Shown here in pieces: positions 48,499 through 62,430 of a stretch of 64,000 bases of DNA. Under the pieces are notes generated by a model. The model had not been told where the DNA came from. It saw nothing but the letters and a program-made list of their open reading frames with translations, and searched no databases. The stretch spans positions 85,120,704-85,184,703 of the forward strand of contig JAVGWX010000002.1 in assembly GCA_036924085.1 (NCBI GenBank), written 5' to 3'. How positions within the stretch are numbered: the first letter of the stretch is position 1; each line of letters starts with the position of its first letter. The DNA comes from Ariolimax columbianus (taxonomy: Eukaryota > Mollusca > Gastropoda > Stylommatophora > Arionidae). The position numbers and the translations under genes are program-made.

Positions 48499-50046
48499 GA
48501 ATAAACTTATGATCTGCTATTTTTTTTCAAATCGCTTTCTACTCAATTTTGATTTTAGAAACATTGGATTTTCTGGTCAGTAAAATTAATTGAAAAGCAG
48601 TGGAAATGCTTTTAACTTATACACATAATTAGTGCGTTACAATTGCAATACATTTCAAAGTGCTGAAAATTGTCTGAACTTATGATATGCTATTTTTTTA
48701 CAAATCGCTCTCTACTCAATTTTGATTTTAGAAACATTGGTTTTTCTTGTCAGTAAAATTACTTGAAAGTCAGTGGAAATGCTTTTAACTTATCCACATA
48801 ATTAGTGCGTTACAATTGCAATACATTTCAAAGTGCTGAACATTGTCTTAGTTTATGATCGGCAATTTTTTTTCAAATCGCCTTCTACTCAATTTTAGAT
48901 TTTAGAAACATTGGTTTTTCTTGTTAGTAAAATTACTTGAAAGTCAGTGGAAATGCATTTACCTTATCCACATAATTAGTGCGTTAAAATTGCAATACAT
49001 TTCAAAGTGCTGAAAATTGTCTGAACTTATGATATGCTATTTTTTTAAAAATCGCTTTCTACTCAATTTTGATTTTAGAAACATTGGTTTTTCTTGTCAG
49101 TAAAATTACTTGAAAGTCAGTGGAAATGCTTTTAACTTATCCACATAATTAGTGCGTTAAAATTGCAATACATTTCAAAGTGCTGAAAATTGTTTAAACT
49201 TATAATATGCTATTTTTTTTCAAATCGCCTTCTACTCATTTTTTTATTTAAGAAACATTGGTTTTTCTTGTTAGTAAAATTAGTTGAAAGTCAGTGGAAA
49301 TGCTTTTAACTTATCCACATAATTAGTGCGTTAAAATTGCAATACATTTCAAAGTGCTGAAAATTGTTCAAACTTATAATATGCAATTTTTTTTCAAATC
49401 GCCTTTAATTTTGATTTTAGAAACATTGGTTTTTTTTGTAAGTAAAACTACTTGAAAGTGAGCGGAAATGCTTTTAACTTATCCACATAATTAGTGCGTT
49501 ACAATTGCAATACATTTCAAAGTGCTGAATATTGTCTTAGTTTATGATTTGCAATTTTTTTTCAAATCGCCTTCTACTCAATTTTGATTTTAGAAACATT
49601 GGTTTTTCTTGTTAGTAAAATAATTGAAAGTCAGTGGAAATGCTTTTAACTTATCCACATAATTAGTACGTTAAAATTGCAATACATTTCAAAGTGCTGA
49701 AAATTGTTCAAACTTATAATATGCAATTTTTTTTCAAATTGCCTTTAATTTTGATTTTAAAAACATTGGTTTTTCTTGTAAGTTAAACTACTTGAAAGTG
49801 AGCGGAAATACTTTTAACTTATCCACATAATTAGTGCGTTACAATTGCAATACATTTCAAAGTGCTGAACATTGTCTTAGTTTATGATCGGCAATTTTTT
49901 TTCAAATCGCTTTCTACTCAATTTTGATTTTAGAAACATTGGATTTTCTGGTCAGTAAAATTACTTGAAAGTCAGTGGAAATGCTTTTAACTTATCCACA
50001 TAATTAGTGCGTTACAATTGCAATACATTTCAAAGCGCTGAAAATT
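48499..50046 (+). repeat. 9-mer HOR (1548 bp)
   Basis: Starts at 48499 (B'), 48672 (A), 48845 (D), then A, C, C, D, C, D to 50046, with all 9-mer markers. With the preceding 8-mer it forms a second 2927-bp 17-mer. Confidence 0.9.
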
Positions 50047-51421
50047 GAATAAACTTATGATCTGCTATTTTTTTTCAAATCGCTTTCTACTCAATTTTGA
50101 TTTTAGAAACATTGGATTTTCTGGTCAGTAAAATTAATTGAAAAGCAGTGGAAATGCTTTTAACTTATACACATAATTAGTGCGTTACAATTGCAATACA
50201 TTTCAAAGTGCTGAACATTGTCTTAGTTTATGATCGGCAATTTTTTTTCAAATCGCCTTCTACTCAATTTTAGATTTTAGAAACATTGGTTTTTCTTGTT
50301 AGTAAAATTACTTGAAAGTCAGTGGAAATGCATTTACCTTATCCACATAATTAGTGCGTTAAAATTGCAATACATTTCAAAGTGCTGAAAATTGTCTGAA
50401 CTTATGATATGCTATTTTTTTAAAAATCGCTTTCTACTCAATTTTGATTTTAGAAACATTGGTTTTTCTTGTCAGTAAAATTACTTGAAAGTCAGTGGAA
50501 ATGCTTTTAACTTATCCACATAATTAGTGCGTTAAAATTGCAATACATTTCAAAGTGCTGAAAATTGTTTAAACTTATAATATGCTATTTTTTTTCAAAT
50601 CGCCTTCTACTCATTTTTTTATTTAAGAAACATTGGTTTTTCTTGTTAGTAAAATTAGTTGAAAGTCAGTGGAAATGCTTTTAACTTATCCACATAATTA
50701 GTGCGTTAAAATTGCAATACATTTCAAAGTGCTGAAAATTGTTCAAACTTATAATATGCAATTTTTTTTCAAATCGCCTTTAATTTTGATTTTAGAAACA
50801 TTGGTTTTTTTTGTAAGTAAAACTACTTGAAAGTGAGCGGAAATGCTTTTAACTTATCCACATAATTAGTGCGTTACAATTGCAATACATTTCAAAGTGC
50901 TGAATATTGTCTTAGTTTATGATTTGCAATTTTTTTTCAAATCGCCTTCTACTCAATTTTGATTTTAGAAACATTGGTTTTTCTTGTTAGTAAAATAATT
51001 GAAAGTCAGTGGAAATGCTTTTAACTTATCCACATAATTAGTACGTTAAAATTGCAATACATTTCAAAGTGCTGAAAATTGTTCAAACTTATAATATGCA
51101 ATTTTTTTTCAAATTGCCTTTAATTTTGATTTTAAAAACATTGGTTTTTCTTGTAAGTTAAACTACTTGAAAGTGAGCGGAAATACTTTTAACTTATCCA
51201 CATAATTAGTGCGTTACAATTGCAATACATTTCAAAGTGCTGAACATTGTCTTAGTTTATGATCGGCAATTTTTTTTCAAATCGCTTTCTACTCAATTTT
51301 GATTTTAGAAACATTGGATTTTCTGGTCAGTAAAATTACTTGAAAGTCAGTGGAAATGCTTTTAACTTATCCACATAATTAGTGCGTTACAATTGCAATA
51401 CATTTCAAAGCGCTGAAAATT
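50047..51421 (+). repeat. 9-mer lacking its second monomer (1375 bp)
   Basis: B' (50047) is followed at once by D (50220), so the class A monomer with GCTCTCTAC is missing. The length is 1548 minus 173. The opener is an intact B', so the loss has monomer-boundary register. Confidence 0.88.
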
Positions 51422-52622
51422 GAATAAACTTATGATCTGCTATTTTTTTTCAAATCGCTTTCTACTCAATTTTGATTTTAGAAACATTGGATTTTCTGGT
51501 CAGTAAAATTAATTGAAAAGCAGTGGAAATGCTTTTAACTTATACACATAATTAGTGCGTTACAATTGCAATACATTTCAAAGTGCTGAAAATTGTCTGA
51601 ACTTATGATATGCTATTTTTTTACAAATCGCTCTCTACTCAATTTTGATTTTAGAAACATTGGTTTTTCTTGTCAGTAAAATTACTTGAAAGTCAGTGGA
51701 AATGCTTTTAACTTATCCACATAATTAGTGCGTTAAAATTGCAATACATTTCAAAGTGCTGAAAATTGTTTAAACTTATAATATGCTATTTTTTTTCAAA
51801 TCGCCTTCTACTCATTTTTTTATTTAAGAAACATTGGTTTTTCTTGTTAGTAAAATTAGTTGAAAGTCAGTGGAAATGCTTTTAACTTATCCACATAATT
51901 AGTGCGTTAAAATTGCAATACATTTCAAAGTGCTGAAAATTGTTCAAACTTATAATATGCAATTTTTTTTCAAATCGCCTTTAATTTTGATTTTAGAAAC
52001 ATTGGTTTTTTTTGTAAGTAAAACTACTTGAAAGTGAGCGGAAATGCTTTTAACTTATCCACATAATTAGTGCGTTACAATTGCAATACATTTCAAAGTG
52101 CTGAATATTGTCTTAGTTTATGATTTGCAATTTTTTTTCAAATCGCCTTCTACTCAATTTTGATTTTAGAAACATTGGTTTTTCTTGTTAGTAAAATAAT
52201 TGAAAGTCAGTGGAAATGCTTTTAACTTATCCACATAATTAGTACGTTAAAATTGCAATACATTTCAAAGTGCTGAAAATTGTTCAAACTTATAATATGC
52301 AATTTTTTTTCAAATTGCCTTTAATTTTGATTTTAAAAACATTGGTTTTTCTTGTAAGTTAAACTACTTGAAAGTGAGCGGAAATACTTTTAACTTATCC
52401 ACATAATTAGTGCGTTACAATTGCAATACATTTCAAAGTGCTGAACATTGTCTTAGTTTATGATCGGCAATTTTTTTTCAAATCGCTTTCTACTCAATTT
52501 TGATTTTAGAAACATTGGATTTTCTGGTCAGTAAAATTACTTGAAAGTCAGTGGAAATGCTTTTAACTTATCCACATAATTAGTGCGTTACAATTGCAAT
52601 ACATTTCAAAGCGCTGAAAATT
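51422..52622 (+). repeat. 9-mer lacking its third and fourth monomers (1201 bp)
   Basis: B' and A are followed directly by C with CATTTTTTTATTTAAG; D (174 bp, TAGATTTT) and the next A (173 bp) are missing. The difference from 1548 is 347 bp, which equals those two monomers. Confidence 0.88.
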
Positions 52623-54001
52623 GAATAAACTTATGATCTGCTATTTTTTTTCAAATCGCTTTCTACTCAATTTTGATTTTAGAAACATTGGATTTTCTGG
52701 TCAGTAAAATTAATTGAAAAGCAGTGGAAATGCTTTTAACTTATACACATAATTAGTGCGTTACAATTGCAATACATTTCAAAGTGCTGAAAATTGTCTG
52801 AACTTATGATATGCTATTTTTTTACAAATCGCTCTCTACTCAATTTTGATTTTAGAAACATTGGTTTTTCTTGTCAGTAAAATTACTTGAAAGTCAGTGG
52901 AAATGCTTTTAACTTATCCACATAATTAGTGCGTTACAATTGCAATACATTTCAAAGTGCTGAACATTGTCTTAGTTTATGATCGGCAATTTTTTTTCAA
53001 ATCGCCTTCTACTCAATTTTGATTTTAGAAACATTGGTTTTTCTTGTTAGTAAAATTACTTGAAAGTCAGTGGAAATGCTTTTACTTTATCCACATAATT
53101 AGTGCGTTACAATAGCAATACATTTCAAAGTGCTGAAAATTGTCTGAACTTATGATATGCTATTTTTTTACAAATCGCTTTCTACTCAATTTTGATTTTC
53201 GAAACATTGGTTTTTCTTGTCAGTAAAATTACTTGAAAGTCAGTGGAAATGCTTTTAACTTATCCACATAATTAGTACGTTAAAATTTCAATACATTTCA
53301 AAGTGCTGAAAATTGTTAAAACTTATAATATGGAAATTTTTTTCAATTCGCCTTCAATTTTGATTTTAGAAACATTGGTTTTTCTTGTAAGTAAAACTAC
53401 TTGAAAGTGAGCGGAAATGCTTTTAACTTATCCACATAATTAGTGCGTTACAATTGCAATACATTTCAAAGTGCTGAAAATTGTCTGAACTTATGATATG
53501 CTATTTTTTTACAAATCGCTTTCTACTCAATTTTGATTTTAGAAACATTGGTTTTTCTTGTCAGTAAAATTACTTGAAAGTCAGTGGAAATGCTTTTAAC
53601 TTATCCACATAATTAGTGCGTTAAAATTGCAATACATTTCAAAGGGCTAAACATTGTCTTAGTTTATGATCGGCAATTTTTTTTCAAATCGCCTTTTACT
53701 CAATTTTGATTTTAGAAACATTGGTTTTTCGTGTTAGTAAAATTACTTGAAAGTCAGTGGAAATGCTTTTAACTTATCCACATAATTAGTGCGTTAAAAT
53801 TGCAATACATTTCAAAGTTATGAAAATTGAATAAACTTATGATCTGCTATTTTTTTTCAAATCGCTTTCTACTCAATTTTGATTTTAGAAACATTGGTTT
53901 TTCTTGTCAGTAAAATTACTTGAAAGTCAGTGGAAATGCTTTTAACTTATCCACATAATTAGTGCGTTACAATTGCAATACATTTCAAAGCGCTGAAAAT
54001 T
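52623..54001 (+). repeat. 8-mer HOR (1379 bp)
   Basis: It is a complete 8-mer with TTTTACTTTATCC, GATTTTCGAAAC, GGAAATTT, GGGCTAAAC and GTTATG markers in order. The 9-mer follows at 54002, giving a third 8+9 pair. Confidence 0.9.
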
Positions 54002-55549
54002 GAATAAACTTATGATCTGCTATTTTTTTTCAAATCGCTTTCTACTCAATTTTGATTTTAGAAACATTGGATTTTCTGGTCAGTAAAATTAATTGAAAAG
54101 CAGTGGAAATGCTTTTAACTTATACACATAATTAGTGCGTTACAATTGCAATACATTTCAAAGTGCTGAAAATTGTCTGAACTTATGATATGCTATTTTT
54201 TTACAAATCGCTCTCTACTCAATTTTGATTTTAGAAACATTGGTTTTTCTTGTCAGTAAAATTACTTGAAAGTCAGTGGAAATGCTTTTAACTTATCCAC
54301 ATAATTAGTGCGTTACAATTGCAATACATTTCAAAGTGCTGAACATTGTCTTAGTTTATGATCGGCAATTTTTTTTCAAATCGCCTTCTACTCAATTTTA
54401 GATTTTAGAAACATTGGTTTTTCTTGTTAGTAAAATTACTTGAAAGTCAGTGGAAATGCATTTACCTTATCCACATAATTAGTGCGTTAAAATTGCAATA
54501 CATTTCAAAGTGCTGAAAATTGTCTGAACTTATGATATGCTATTTTTTTAAAAATCGCTTTCTACTCAATTTTGATTTTAGAAACATTGGTTTTTCTTGT
54601 CAGTAAAATTACTTGAAAGTCAGTGGAAATGCTTTTAACTTATCCACATAATTAGTGCGTTAAAATTGCAATACATTTCAAAGTGCTGAAAATTGTTTAA
54701 ACTTATAATATGCTATTTTTTTTCAAATCGCCTTCTACTCATTTTTTTATTTAAGAAACATTGGTTTTTCTTGTTAGTAAAATTAGTTGAAAGTCAGTGG
54801 AAATGCTTTTAACTTATCCACATAATTAGTGCGTTAAAATTGCAATACATTTCAAAGTGCTGAAAATTGTTCAAACTTATAATATGCAATTTTTTTTCAA
54901 ATCGCCTTTAATTTTGATTTTAGAAACATTGGTTTTTTTTGTAAGTAAAACTACTTGAAAGTGAGCGGAAATGCTTTTAACTTATCCACATAATTAGTGC
55001 GTTACAATTGCAATACATTTCAAAGTGCTGAATATTGTCTTAGTTTATGATTTGCAATTTTTTTTCAAATCGCCTTCTACTCAATTTTGATTTTAGAAAC
55101 ATTGGTTTTTCTTGTTAGTAAAATAATTGAAAGTCAGTGGAAATGCTTTTAACTTATCCACATAATTAGTACGTTAAAATTGCAATACATTTCAAAGTGC
55201 TGAAAATTGTTCAAACTTATAATATGCAATTTTTTTTCAAATTGCCTTTAATTTTGATTTTAAAAACATTGGTTTTTCTTGTAAGTTAAACTACTTGAAA
55301 GTGAGCGGAAATACTTTTAACTTATCCACATAATTAGTGCGTTACAATTGCAATACATTTCAAAGTGCTGAACATTGTCTTAGTTTATGATCGGCAATTT
55401 TTTTTCAAATCGCTTTCTACTCAATTTTGATTTTAGAAACATTGGATTTTCTGGTCAGTAAAATTACTTGAAAGTCAGTGGAAATGCTTTTAACTTATCC
55501 ACATAATTAGTGCGTTACAATTGCAATACATTTCAAAGCGCTGAAAATT
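54002..55549 (+). repeat. 9-mer HOR (1548 bp)
   Basis: It is a complete 9-mer with all markers. It completes a third 2927-bp 17-mer from 52623. Confidence 0.9.
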
Positions 55550-58130
55550 GAATAAACTTATGATCTGCTATTTTTTTTCAAATCGCTTTCTACTCAATTT
55601 TGATTTTAGAAACATTGGATTTTCTGGTCAGTAAAATTAATTGAAAAGCAGTGGAAATGCTTTTAACTTATACACATAATTAGTGCGTTACAATTGCAAT
55701 ACATTTCAAAGTGCTGAAAATTGTCTGAACTTATGATATGCTATTTTTTTACAAATCGCTCTCTACTCAATTTTGATTTTAGAAACATTGGTTTTTCTTG
55801 TCAGTAAAATTACTTGAAAGTCAGTGGAAATGCTTTTAACTTATCCACATAATTAGTGCGTTACAATTGCAATACATTTCAAAGTGCTGAACATTGTCTT
55901 AGTTTATGATCGGCAATTTTTTTTCAAATCGCCTTCTACTCAATTTTAGATTTTAGAAACATTGGTTTTTCTTGTTAGTAAAATTACTTGAAAGTCAGTG
56001 GAAATGCTTTTAACTTATCCACATAATTAGTACGTTAAAATTGCAATACATTTCAAAGTGCTGAAAATTGTTCAAACTTATAATATGCAATTTTTTTTCA
56101 AATTGCCTTTAATTTTGATTTTAAAAACATTGGTTTTTCTTGTAAGTTAAACTACTTGAAAGTGAGCGGAAATACTTTTAACTTATCCACATAATTAGTG
56201 CGTTAAAATTGCAATACATTTCAAAGTGCTAAAAATTGTTCAAACTTATAATATGCAATTTTTTTTCAAATCGCCTTCAATTTTGATTTTAGAAACATTG
56301 GTTTTTCTTGTTAGTAATATTACTTGAAAGTCAGTGGAAATGCTTTTAACTTATCCACATAATTAGTGCGTTACAATTGCAATACATTTCAAAGTGCTGA
56401 AAATTGTCTGAACTTATGATATGCTATATTTTTACAAATCGCTTTCTACTCAATTTTGATTTTAGAAACATTGGTTTTTCTTGTAAGTAAAACTACTTGA
56501 AAGTGAGCGGAAATGCTTTTAACTTATCCACATAATTAGTGCGTTACAATTGCAATACATTTCAAAGTGCTGAACATTGTCTTAGTTTATGATTTGCAAT
56601 TTGTTTTCAAATCGCCTTCTTCTTAATTTTGATTTTAGAAACATTGGTTTTTCTTGTTAGTAAAATTACTTGAAAGTCAGTGGAAATGCTTTTAACTTAT
56701 CCACATAATTAGTACGTTAAAATTGCAATACATTTCAAAGTGCTGAAAATTGTTCAAACTTATAATATGCAATTTTTTTTCAAATCGCCTTCTACTCAGA
56801 TTTGATTTTAGAAACATTGGTTTTTCTTGTTAGTAAAATTACTTGAAAGTCAGTGGAAATGCTTTTAACTTATCCACATAATTAGTGCGTTAAAATTGCA
56901 ATACATTTCAAAGTTATGAAAATTGAATAAACTTATGATCTGCTATTTTTTTTCAAATCGCTTTATACTCAATTTTGATTTTAGAAACATTGGTTTTTCT
57001 TGTCAGTAAAATTAGTTGAAAGTCAGTGGAAATGCTTTTAACTTATCCACATAATTAGTGCGTTACAATTGCAATACATTTCAAAGTTCTGAAAATTGAA
57101 TAAACTTATGATCTGCTATTTTTTTTCAAATCGCTTTCTACTCAATTTTGATTTTAGAAACATTGGATTTTCTGGTCAGTAAAATTACTTGAAAGTCAGT
57201 GGAAATGCTTTTAACTTATCCACATAATTAGTGCGTTACAATTGCAATACATTTCAAAGTGCTGAAAATTGTCTGAACTTATGATATGCAATTTTTTTAC
57301 AAATCGCTTTCTACTCAATTTTGATTTTAGAAACATTGGTTTTTCTTGTCAGTAAAATTACTTGAAAGTCAGTGGAAATGCTTTTAACTTATCCACATAA
57401 TTAGTGCGTTACAATTGCAATACATTTCAAAGTGCTGAACATTGTCTTAGTTTATGATCGGCAATTTTTTTTCAAATCGCCTTCTACTCAATTTTGATTT
57501 TAGAAACATTGGTTTTTCTTGTTAGTAAAATTACTTGAAAGTCAGTGGAAATGCTTTTACTTTATCCACATAATTAGTGCGTTACAATAGCAATACATTT
57601 CAAAGTGCTGAAAATTGTCTGAACTTATGATATGCTATTTTTTTACAAATCGCTTTCTACTCAATTTTGATTTTCGAAACATTGGTTTTTCTTGTCAGTA
57701 AAATTACTTGAAAGTCAGTGGAAATGCTTTTAACTTATCCACATAATTAGTACGTTAAAATTGCAATACATTTCAAAGTGCTGAAAATTGTTCAAACTTA
57801 TAATATGCAATTTTTTTTCAAATTGCCTTTAATTTTGATTTTAAAAACATTGGTTTTTCTTGTAAGTTAAACTACTTGAAAGTGAGCGGAAATACTTTTA
57901 ACTTATCCACATAATTAGTGCGTTACAATTGCAATACATTTCAAAGTGCTGAACATTGTCTTAGTTTATGATCGGCAATTTTTTTTCAAATCGCTTTCTA
58001 CTCAATTTTGATTTTAGAAACATTGGATTTTCTGGTCAGTAAAATTACTTGAAAGTCAGTGGAAATGCTTTTAACTTATCCACATAATTAGTGCGTTACA
58101 ATTGCAATACATTTCAAAGCGCTGAAAATT
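55550..58130 (+). repeat. 15-mer mosaic block (2581 bp)
   Basis: The starts are 55550 (B'), 55723, 55896 (D with TAGATTTT whose tail lacks GCATTTACC), 56070 (C, CAAATTGCC), 56238 (C after GTGCTAAAAATT), 56406, 56579, 56752 (173-bp C with CTCAGATTTG), 56925 (B after GTTATG), 57098, 57271, 57444, 57617, 57790 and 57958. The lengths sum to 2581. The middle (56238-57789) copies 34551-35929 with one extra monomer at 56752; the ends are 9-mer material. Confidence 0.86.
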
Positions 58131-59678
58131 GAATAAACTTATGATCTGCTATTTTTTTTCAAATCGCTTTCTACTCAAATTTGATTTTAGAAACATTGGA
58201 TTTTCTGGTCAGTAAAATTAATTGAAAAGCAGTGGAAATGCTTTTAACTTATACACATAATTAGTGCGTTACAATTGCAATACATTTCAAAGTGCTGAAA
58301 ATTGTCTGAACTTATGATATGCTATTTTTTTACAAATCGCTCTCTACTCAATTTTGATTTTAGAAACATTGGTTTTTCTTGTCAGTAAAATTACTTGAAA
58401 GTCAGTGGAAATGCTTTTAACTTATCCACATAATTAGTGCGTTACAATTGCAATACATTTCAAAGTGCTGAACATTGTCTTAGTTTATGATCGGCAATTT
58501 TTTTTCAAATCGCCTTCTACTCAATTTTAGATTTTAGAAACATTGGTTTTTCTTGTTAGTAAAATTACTTGAAAGTCAGTGGAAATGCATTTACCTTATC
58601 CACATAATTAGTGCGTTAAAATTGCAATACATTTCAAAGTGCTGAAAATTGTCTGAACTTATGATATGCTATTTTTTTTAAAATCGCTTTCTACTCAATT
58701 TTGATTTTAGAAACATTGGTTTTTCTTGTCAGTAAAATTACTTGAAAGTCAGTGGAAATGCTTTTAACTTATCCACATAATTAGTGCGTTAAAATTGCAA
58801 TACATTTCAAAGTGCTGAAAATTGTTTAAACTTATAATATGCAATTTTTTTTCAAATCGCCTTCTACTCATTTTTTTATTTAAGAAACATTGGTTTTTCT
58901 TGTTAGTAAAATTAGTTGAAAGTCAGTGGAAATGCTTTTAACTTATCCACATAATCAGTGCGTTAAAATTGCAATACATTTCAAAGTGCTGATAATTGTT
59001 CAAACTTATAATATGCAATTTTTTTTCAAATCGCCTTTAATTTTGATTTTAGAAACATTGGTTTTTTTTGTAAGTAAAACTACTTGAAAGTGAGCGGAAA
59101 TGCTTTTAACTTATCCACATAATTAGTGCGTTACAATTGCAATACATTTCAAAGTGCTGAATATTGTCTTAGTTTATGATTTGCAATTTTTTTTCAAATC
59201 GCCTTCTACTCAATTTTGATTTTAGAAACATTGGTTTTTCTTGTTAGTAAAATAATTGAAAGTCAGTGGAAATGCTTTTAACTTATCCACATAATTAGTA
59301 CGTTAAAATTGCAATACATTTCAAAGTGCTGAAAATTGTTCAAACTTATAATATGCAATTTTTTTTCAAATTGCCTTTAATTTTGATTTTAAAAACATTG
59401 GTTTTTCTTGTAAGTTAAACTACTTGAAAGTGAGCGGAAATACTTTTAACTTATCCACATAATTAGTGCGTTACAATTGCAATACATTTCAAAGTGCTGA
59501 ACATTGTCTTAGTTTATGATCGGCAATTTTTTTTCAAATCGCTTTCTACTCAATTTTGATTTTAGAAACATTGGATTTTCTGGTCAGTAAAATTACTTGA
59601 AAGTCAGTGGAAATGCTTTTAACTTATCCACATAATTAGTGCGTTACAATTGCAATACATTTCAAAGCGCTGAAAATT
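58131..59678 (+). repeat. 9-mer HOR (1548 bp)
   Basis: It is a complete 9-mer. Private changes include CTCAAATTTGATT in the opener, CACATAATCAGTG near 58951 and GTGCTGATAATT near 58989. Confidence 0.89.
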
Positions 59679-61057
59679 GAATAAACTTATGATCTGCTAT
59701 TTTTTTTCAAATCGCTTTCTACTCAATTTTGATTTTAGAAACATTGGATTTTCTGGTCAGTAAAATTAATTGAAAAGCAGTGGAAATGCTTTTAACTTAT
59801 ACACATAATTAGTGCGTTACAATTGCAATACATTTCAAAGTGCTGAAAATTGTCTGAACTTATGATATGCTATTTTTTTACAAATCGCTCTCTACTCAAT
59901 TTTGATTTTAGAAACATTGGTTTTTCTTGTCAGTAAAATTACTTGAAAGTCAGTGGAAATGCTTTTAACTTATCCACATAATTAGTGCGTTACAATTGCA
60001 ATACATTTCAAAGTGCTGAACATTGTCTTAGTTTATGATCGGCAATTTTTTTTCAAATCGCCTTCTACTCAATTTTGATTTTAGAAACATTGGTTTTTCT
60101 TGTTAGTAAAATTACTTGAAAGTCAGTGGAAATGCTTTTACTTTATCCACATAATTAGTGCGTTACAATAGCAATACATTTCAAAGTGCTGAAAATTGTC
60201 TGAACTTATGATATGCTATTTTTTTACAAATCGCTTTCTACTCAATTTTGATTTTCGAAACATTGGTTTTTCTTGTCAGTAAAATTACTTGAAAGTCAGT
60301 GGAAATGCTTTTAACTTATCCACATAATTAGTACGTTAAAATTGCAATACATTTCAAAGTGCTGAAAATTGTTAAAACTTATAATATGGAAATTTTTTTC
60401 AATTCGCCTTCAATTTTGATTTTAGAAACATTGGTTTTTCTTGTAAGTAAAACTACTTGAAAGTGAGCGGAAATGCTTTTAACTTATCCACATAATTAGT
60501 GCGTTACAATTGCAATACATTTCAAAGTGCTGAAAATTGTCTGAACTTATGATATGCTATTTTTTTACAAATCGCTTTCTACTCAATTTTGATTTTAGAA
60601 ACATTGGTTTTTCTTGTCAGTAAAATTACTTGAAAGTCAGTGGAAATGCTTTTAACTTATCCACATAATTAGTGCGTTAAAATTGCAATACATTTCAAAG
60701 GGCTAAACATTGTCTTAGTTTATGATCGGCAATTTTTTTTCAAATCGCCTTTTACTCAATTTTGATTTTAGAAACATTGGTTTTTCGTGTTAGTAAAATT
60801 ACTTGAAAGTCAGTGGAAATGCTTTTAACTTATCCACATAATTAGTGCGTTAAAATTGCAATACATTTCAAAGTTATGAAAATTGAATAAACTTATGATC
60901 TGCTATTTTTTTTCAAATCGCTTTCTACTCAATTTTGATTTTAGAAACATTGGTTTTTCTTGTCAGTAAAATTACTTGAAAGTCAGTGGAAATGCTTTTA
61001 ACTTATCCACATAATTAGTGCGTTACAATTGCAATACATTTCAAAGCGCTGAAAATT
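59679..61057 (+). repeat. 8-mer HOR (1379 bp)
   Basis: It is a complete 8-mer. The C monomer near 60371 is preceded by AAAATTGCAATAC rather than the AAAATTTCAATAC seen in other 8-mers, otherwise the markers agree. Confidence 0.89.
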
Positions 61058-62430
61058 GAATAAACTTATGATCTGCTATTTTTTTTCAAATCGCTTTCTA
61101 CTCAATTTTGATTTTAGAAACATTGGTTTTTCTTGTCAGTAAAATTACTTGAAAGTCAGTGGAAATGCTTTTAACTTATCCACATAATTAGTGATACAAT
61201 TGCAATACATTTCAAAGTGCTGAACATTGTCTTAGTTTATGATCGGCAATTTTTTTTCAAATCGCCTTCTACTCAATTTTAGATTTTAGAAACATTGGTT
61301 TTTCTTGTTAGTAAAATTACTTGAAAGTCAGTGGAAATGCATTTACCTTATCCACATAATTAGTGCGTTAAAATTGCAATACATTTCAAAGTGCTGAAAA
61401 TTGTCTGAACTTATGATATGCTATTTTTTTTAAATTCGCTTTCTACTCAATTTTGATTTTAGAAACATTGGTTTTTCTTGTCAGTAAAATTACTTGAAAG
61501 TCAGTGGAAATGCTTTTAACTTATCCACATAATTAGTGCGTTAAAATTGCAATACATTTCAAAGTGCTGAAAATTGTTTAAACTTATAATATGCTATTTT
61601 TTTTCAAATCGCCTTCTACTCATTTTTTTATTTAAGAAACATTGGTTTTTCTTGTTAGTAAAATTAGTTGAAAGTCAGTGGAAATGCTTTTAACTTATCC
61701 ACATAATTAGTGCGTTAAAATTGCAATACATTTCAAAGTGCTGAAAATTGTTCAAACTTATAATATGCAATTTTTTTTCAAATCGCCTTTAATTTTGATT
61801 TTAGAAACATTGGTTTTTTTTGTAAGTAAAACTACTTGAAAGTGAGCGGAAATGCTTTTAACTTATCCACATAATTAGTGCGTTACAATTGCAATACATT
61901 TCAAAGTGCTGAATATTGTCTTAGTTTATGATTTGCAATTTTTTTTCAAATCGCCTTCTACTCAATTTTGATTTTAGAAACATTGGTTTTTCTTGTTAGT
62001 AAAATAATTGAAAGTCAGTGGAAATGCTTTTAACTTATCCACATAATTAGTACGTTAAAATTGCAATACATTTCAAAGTGCTGAAAATTGTTCAAACTTA
62101 TAATATGCAATTTTTTTTCAAATTGCCTTTAATTTTGATTTTAAAAACATTGGTTTTTCTTGTAAGTTAAACTACTTGAAAGTGAGCGGAAATACTTTTA
62201 ACTTATCCACATAATTAGTGCGTTACAATTGCAATACATTTCAAAGTGCTGAACATTGTCTTAGTTTATGATCGGCAATTTTTTTTCAAATCGCTTTCTA
62301 CTCAATTTTGATTTTAGAAACATTGGATTTTCTGGTCAGTAAAATTACTTGAAAGTCAGTGGAAATGCTTTTAACTTATCCACATAATTAGTGCGTTACA
62401 ATTGCAATACATTTCAAAGCGCTGAAAATT
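61058..62430 (+). repeat. 9-mer lacking one monomer by in-monomer fusion (1373 bp)
   Basis: The opener (61058-61228, 171 bp) is a B front with a class A tail (GGTTTTTCTTGTCAG, TTATCCACA), so B' and A have been fused into one. It also lost two bases, TTAGTGATACAATT for TTAGTGCGTTACAATT near 61193. D follows at 61229. The total is 1548 minus 173 minus 2. Confidence 0.86.
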
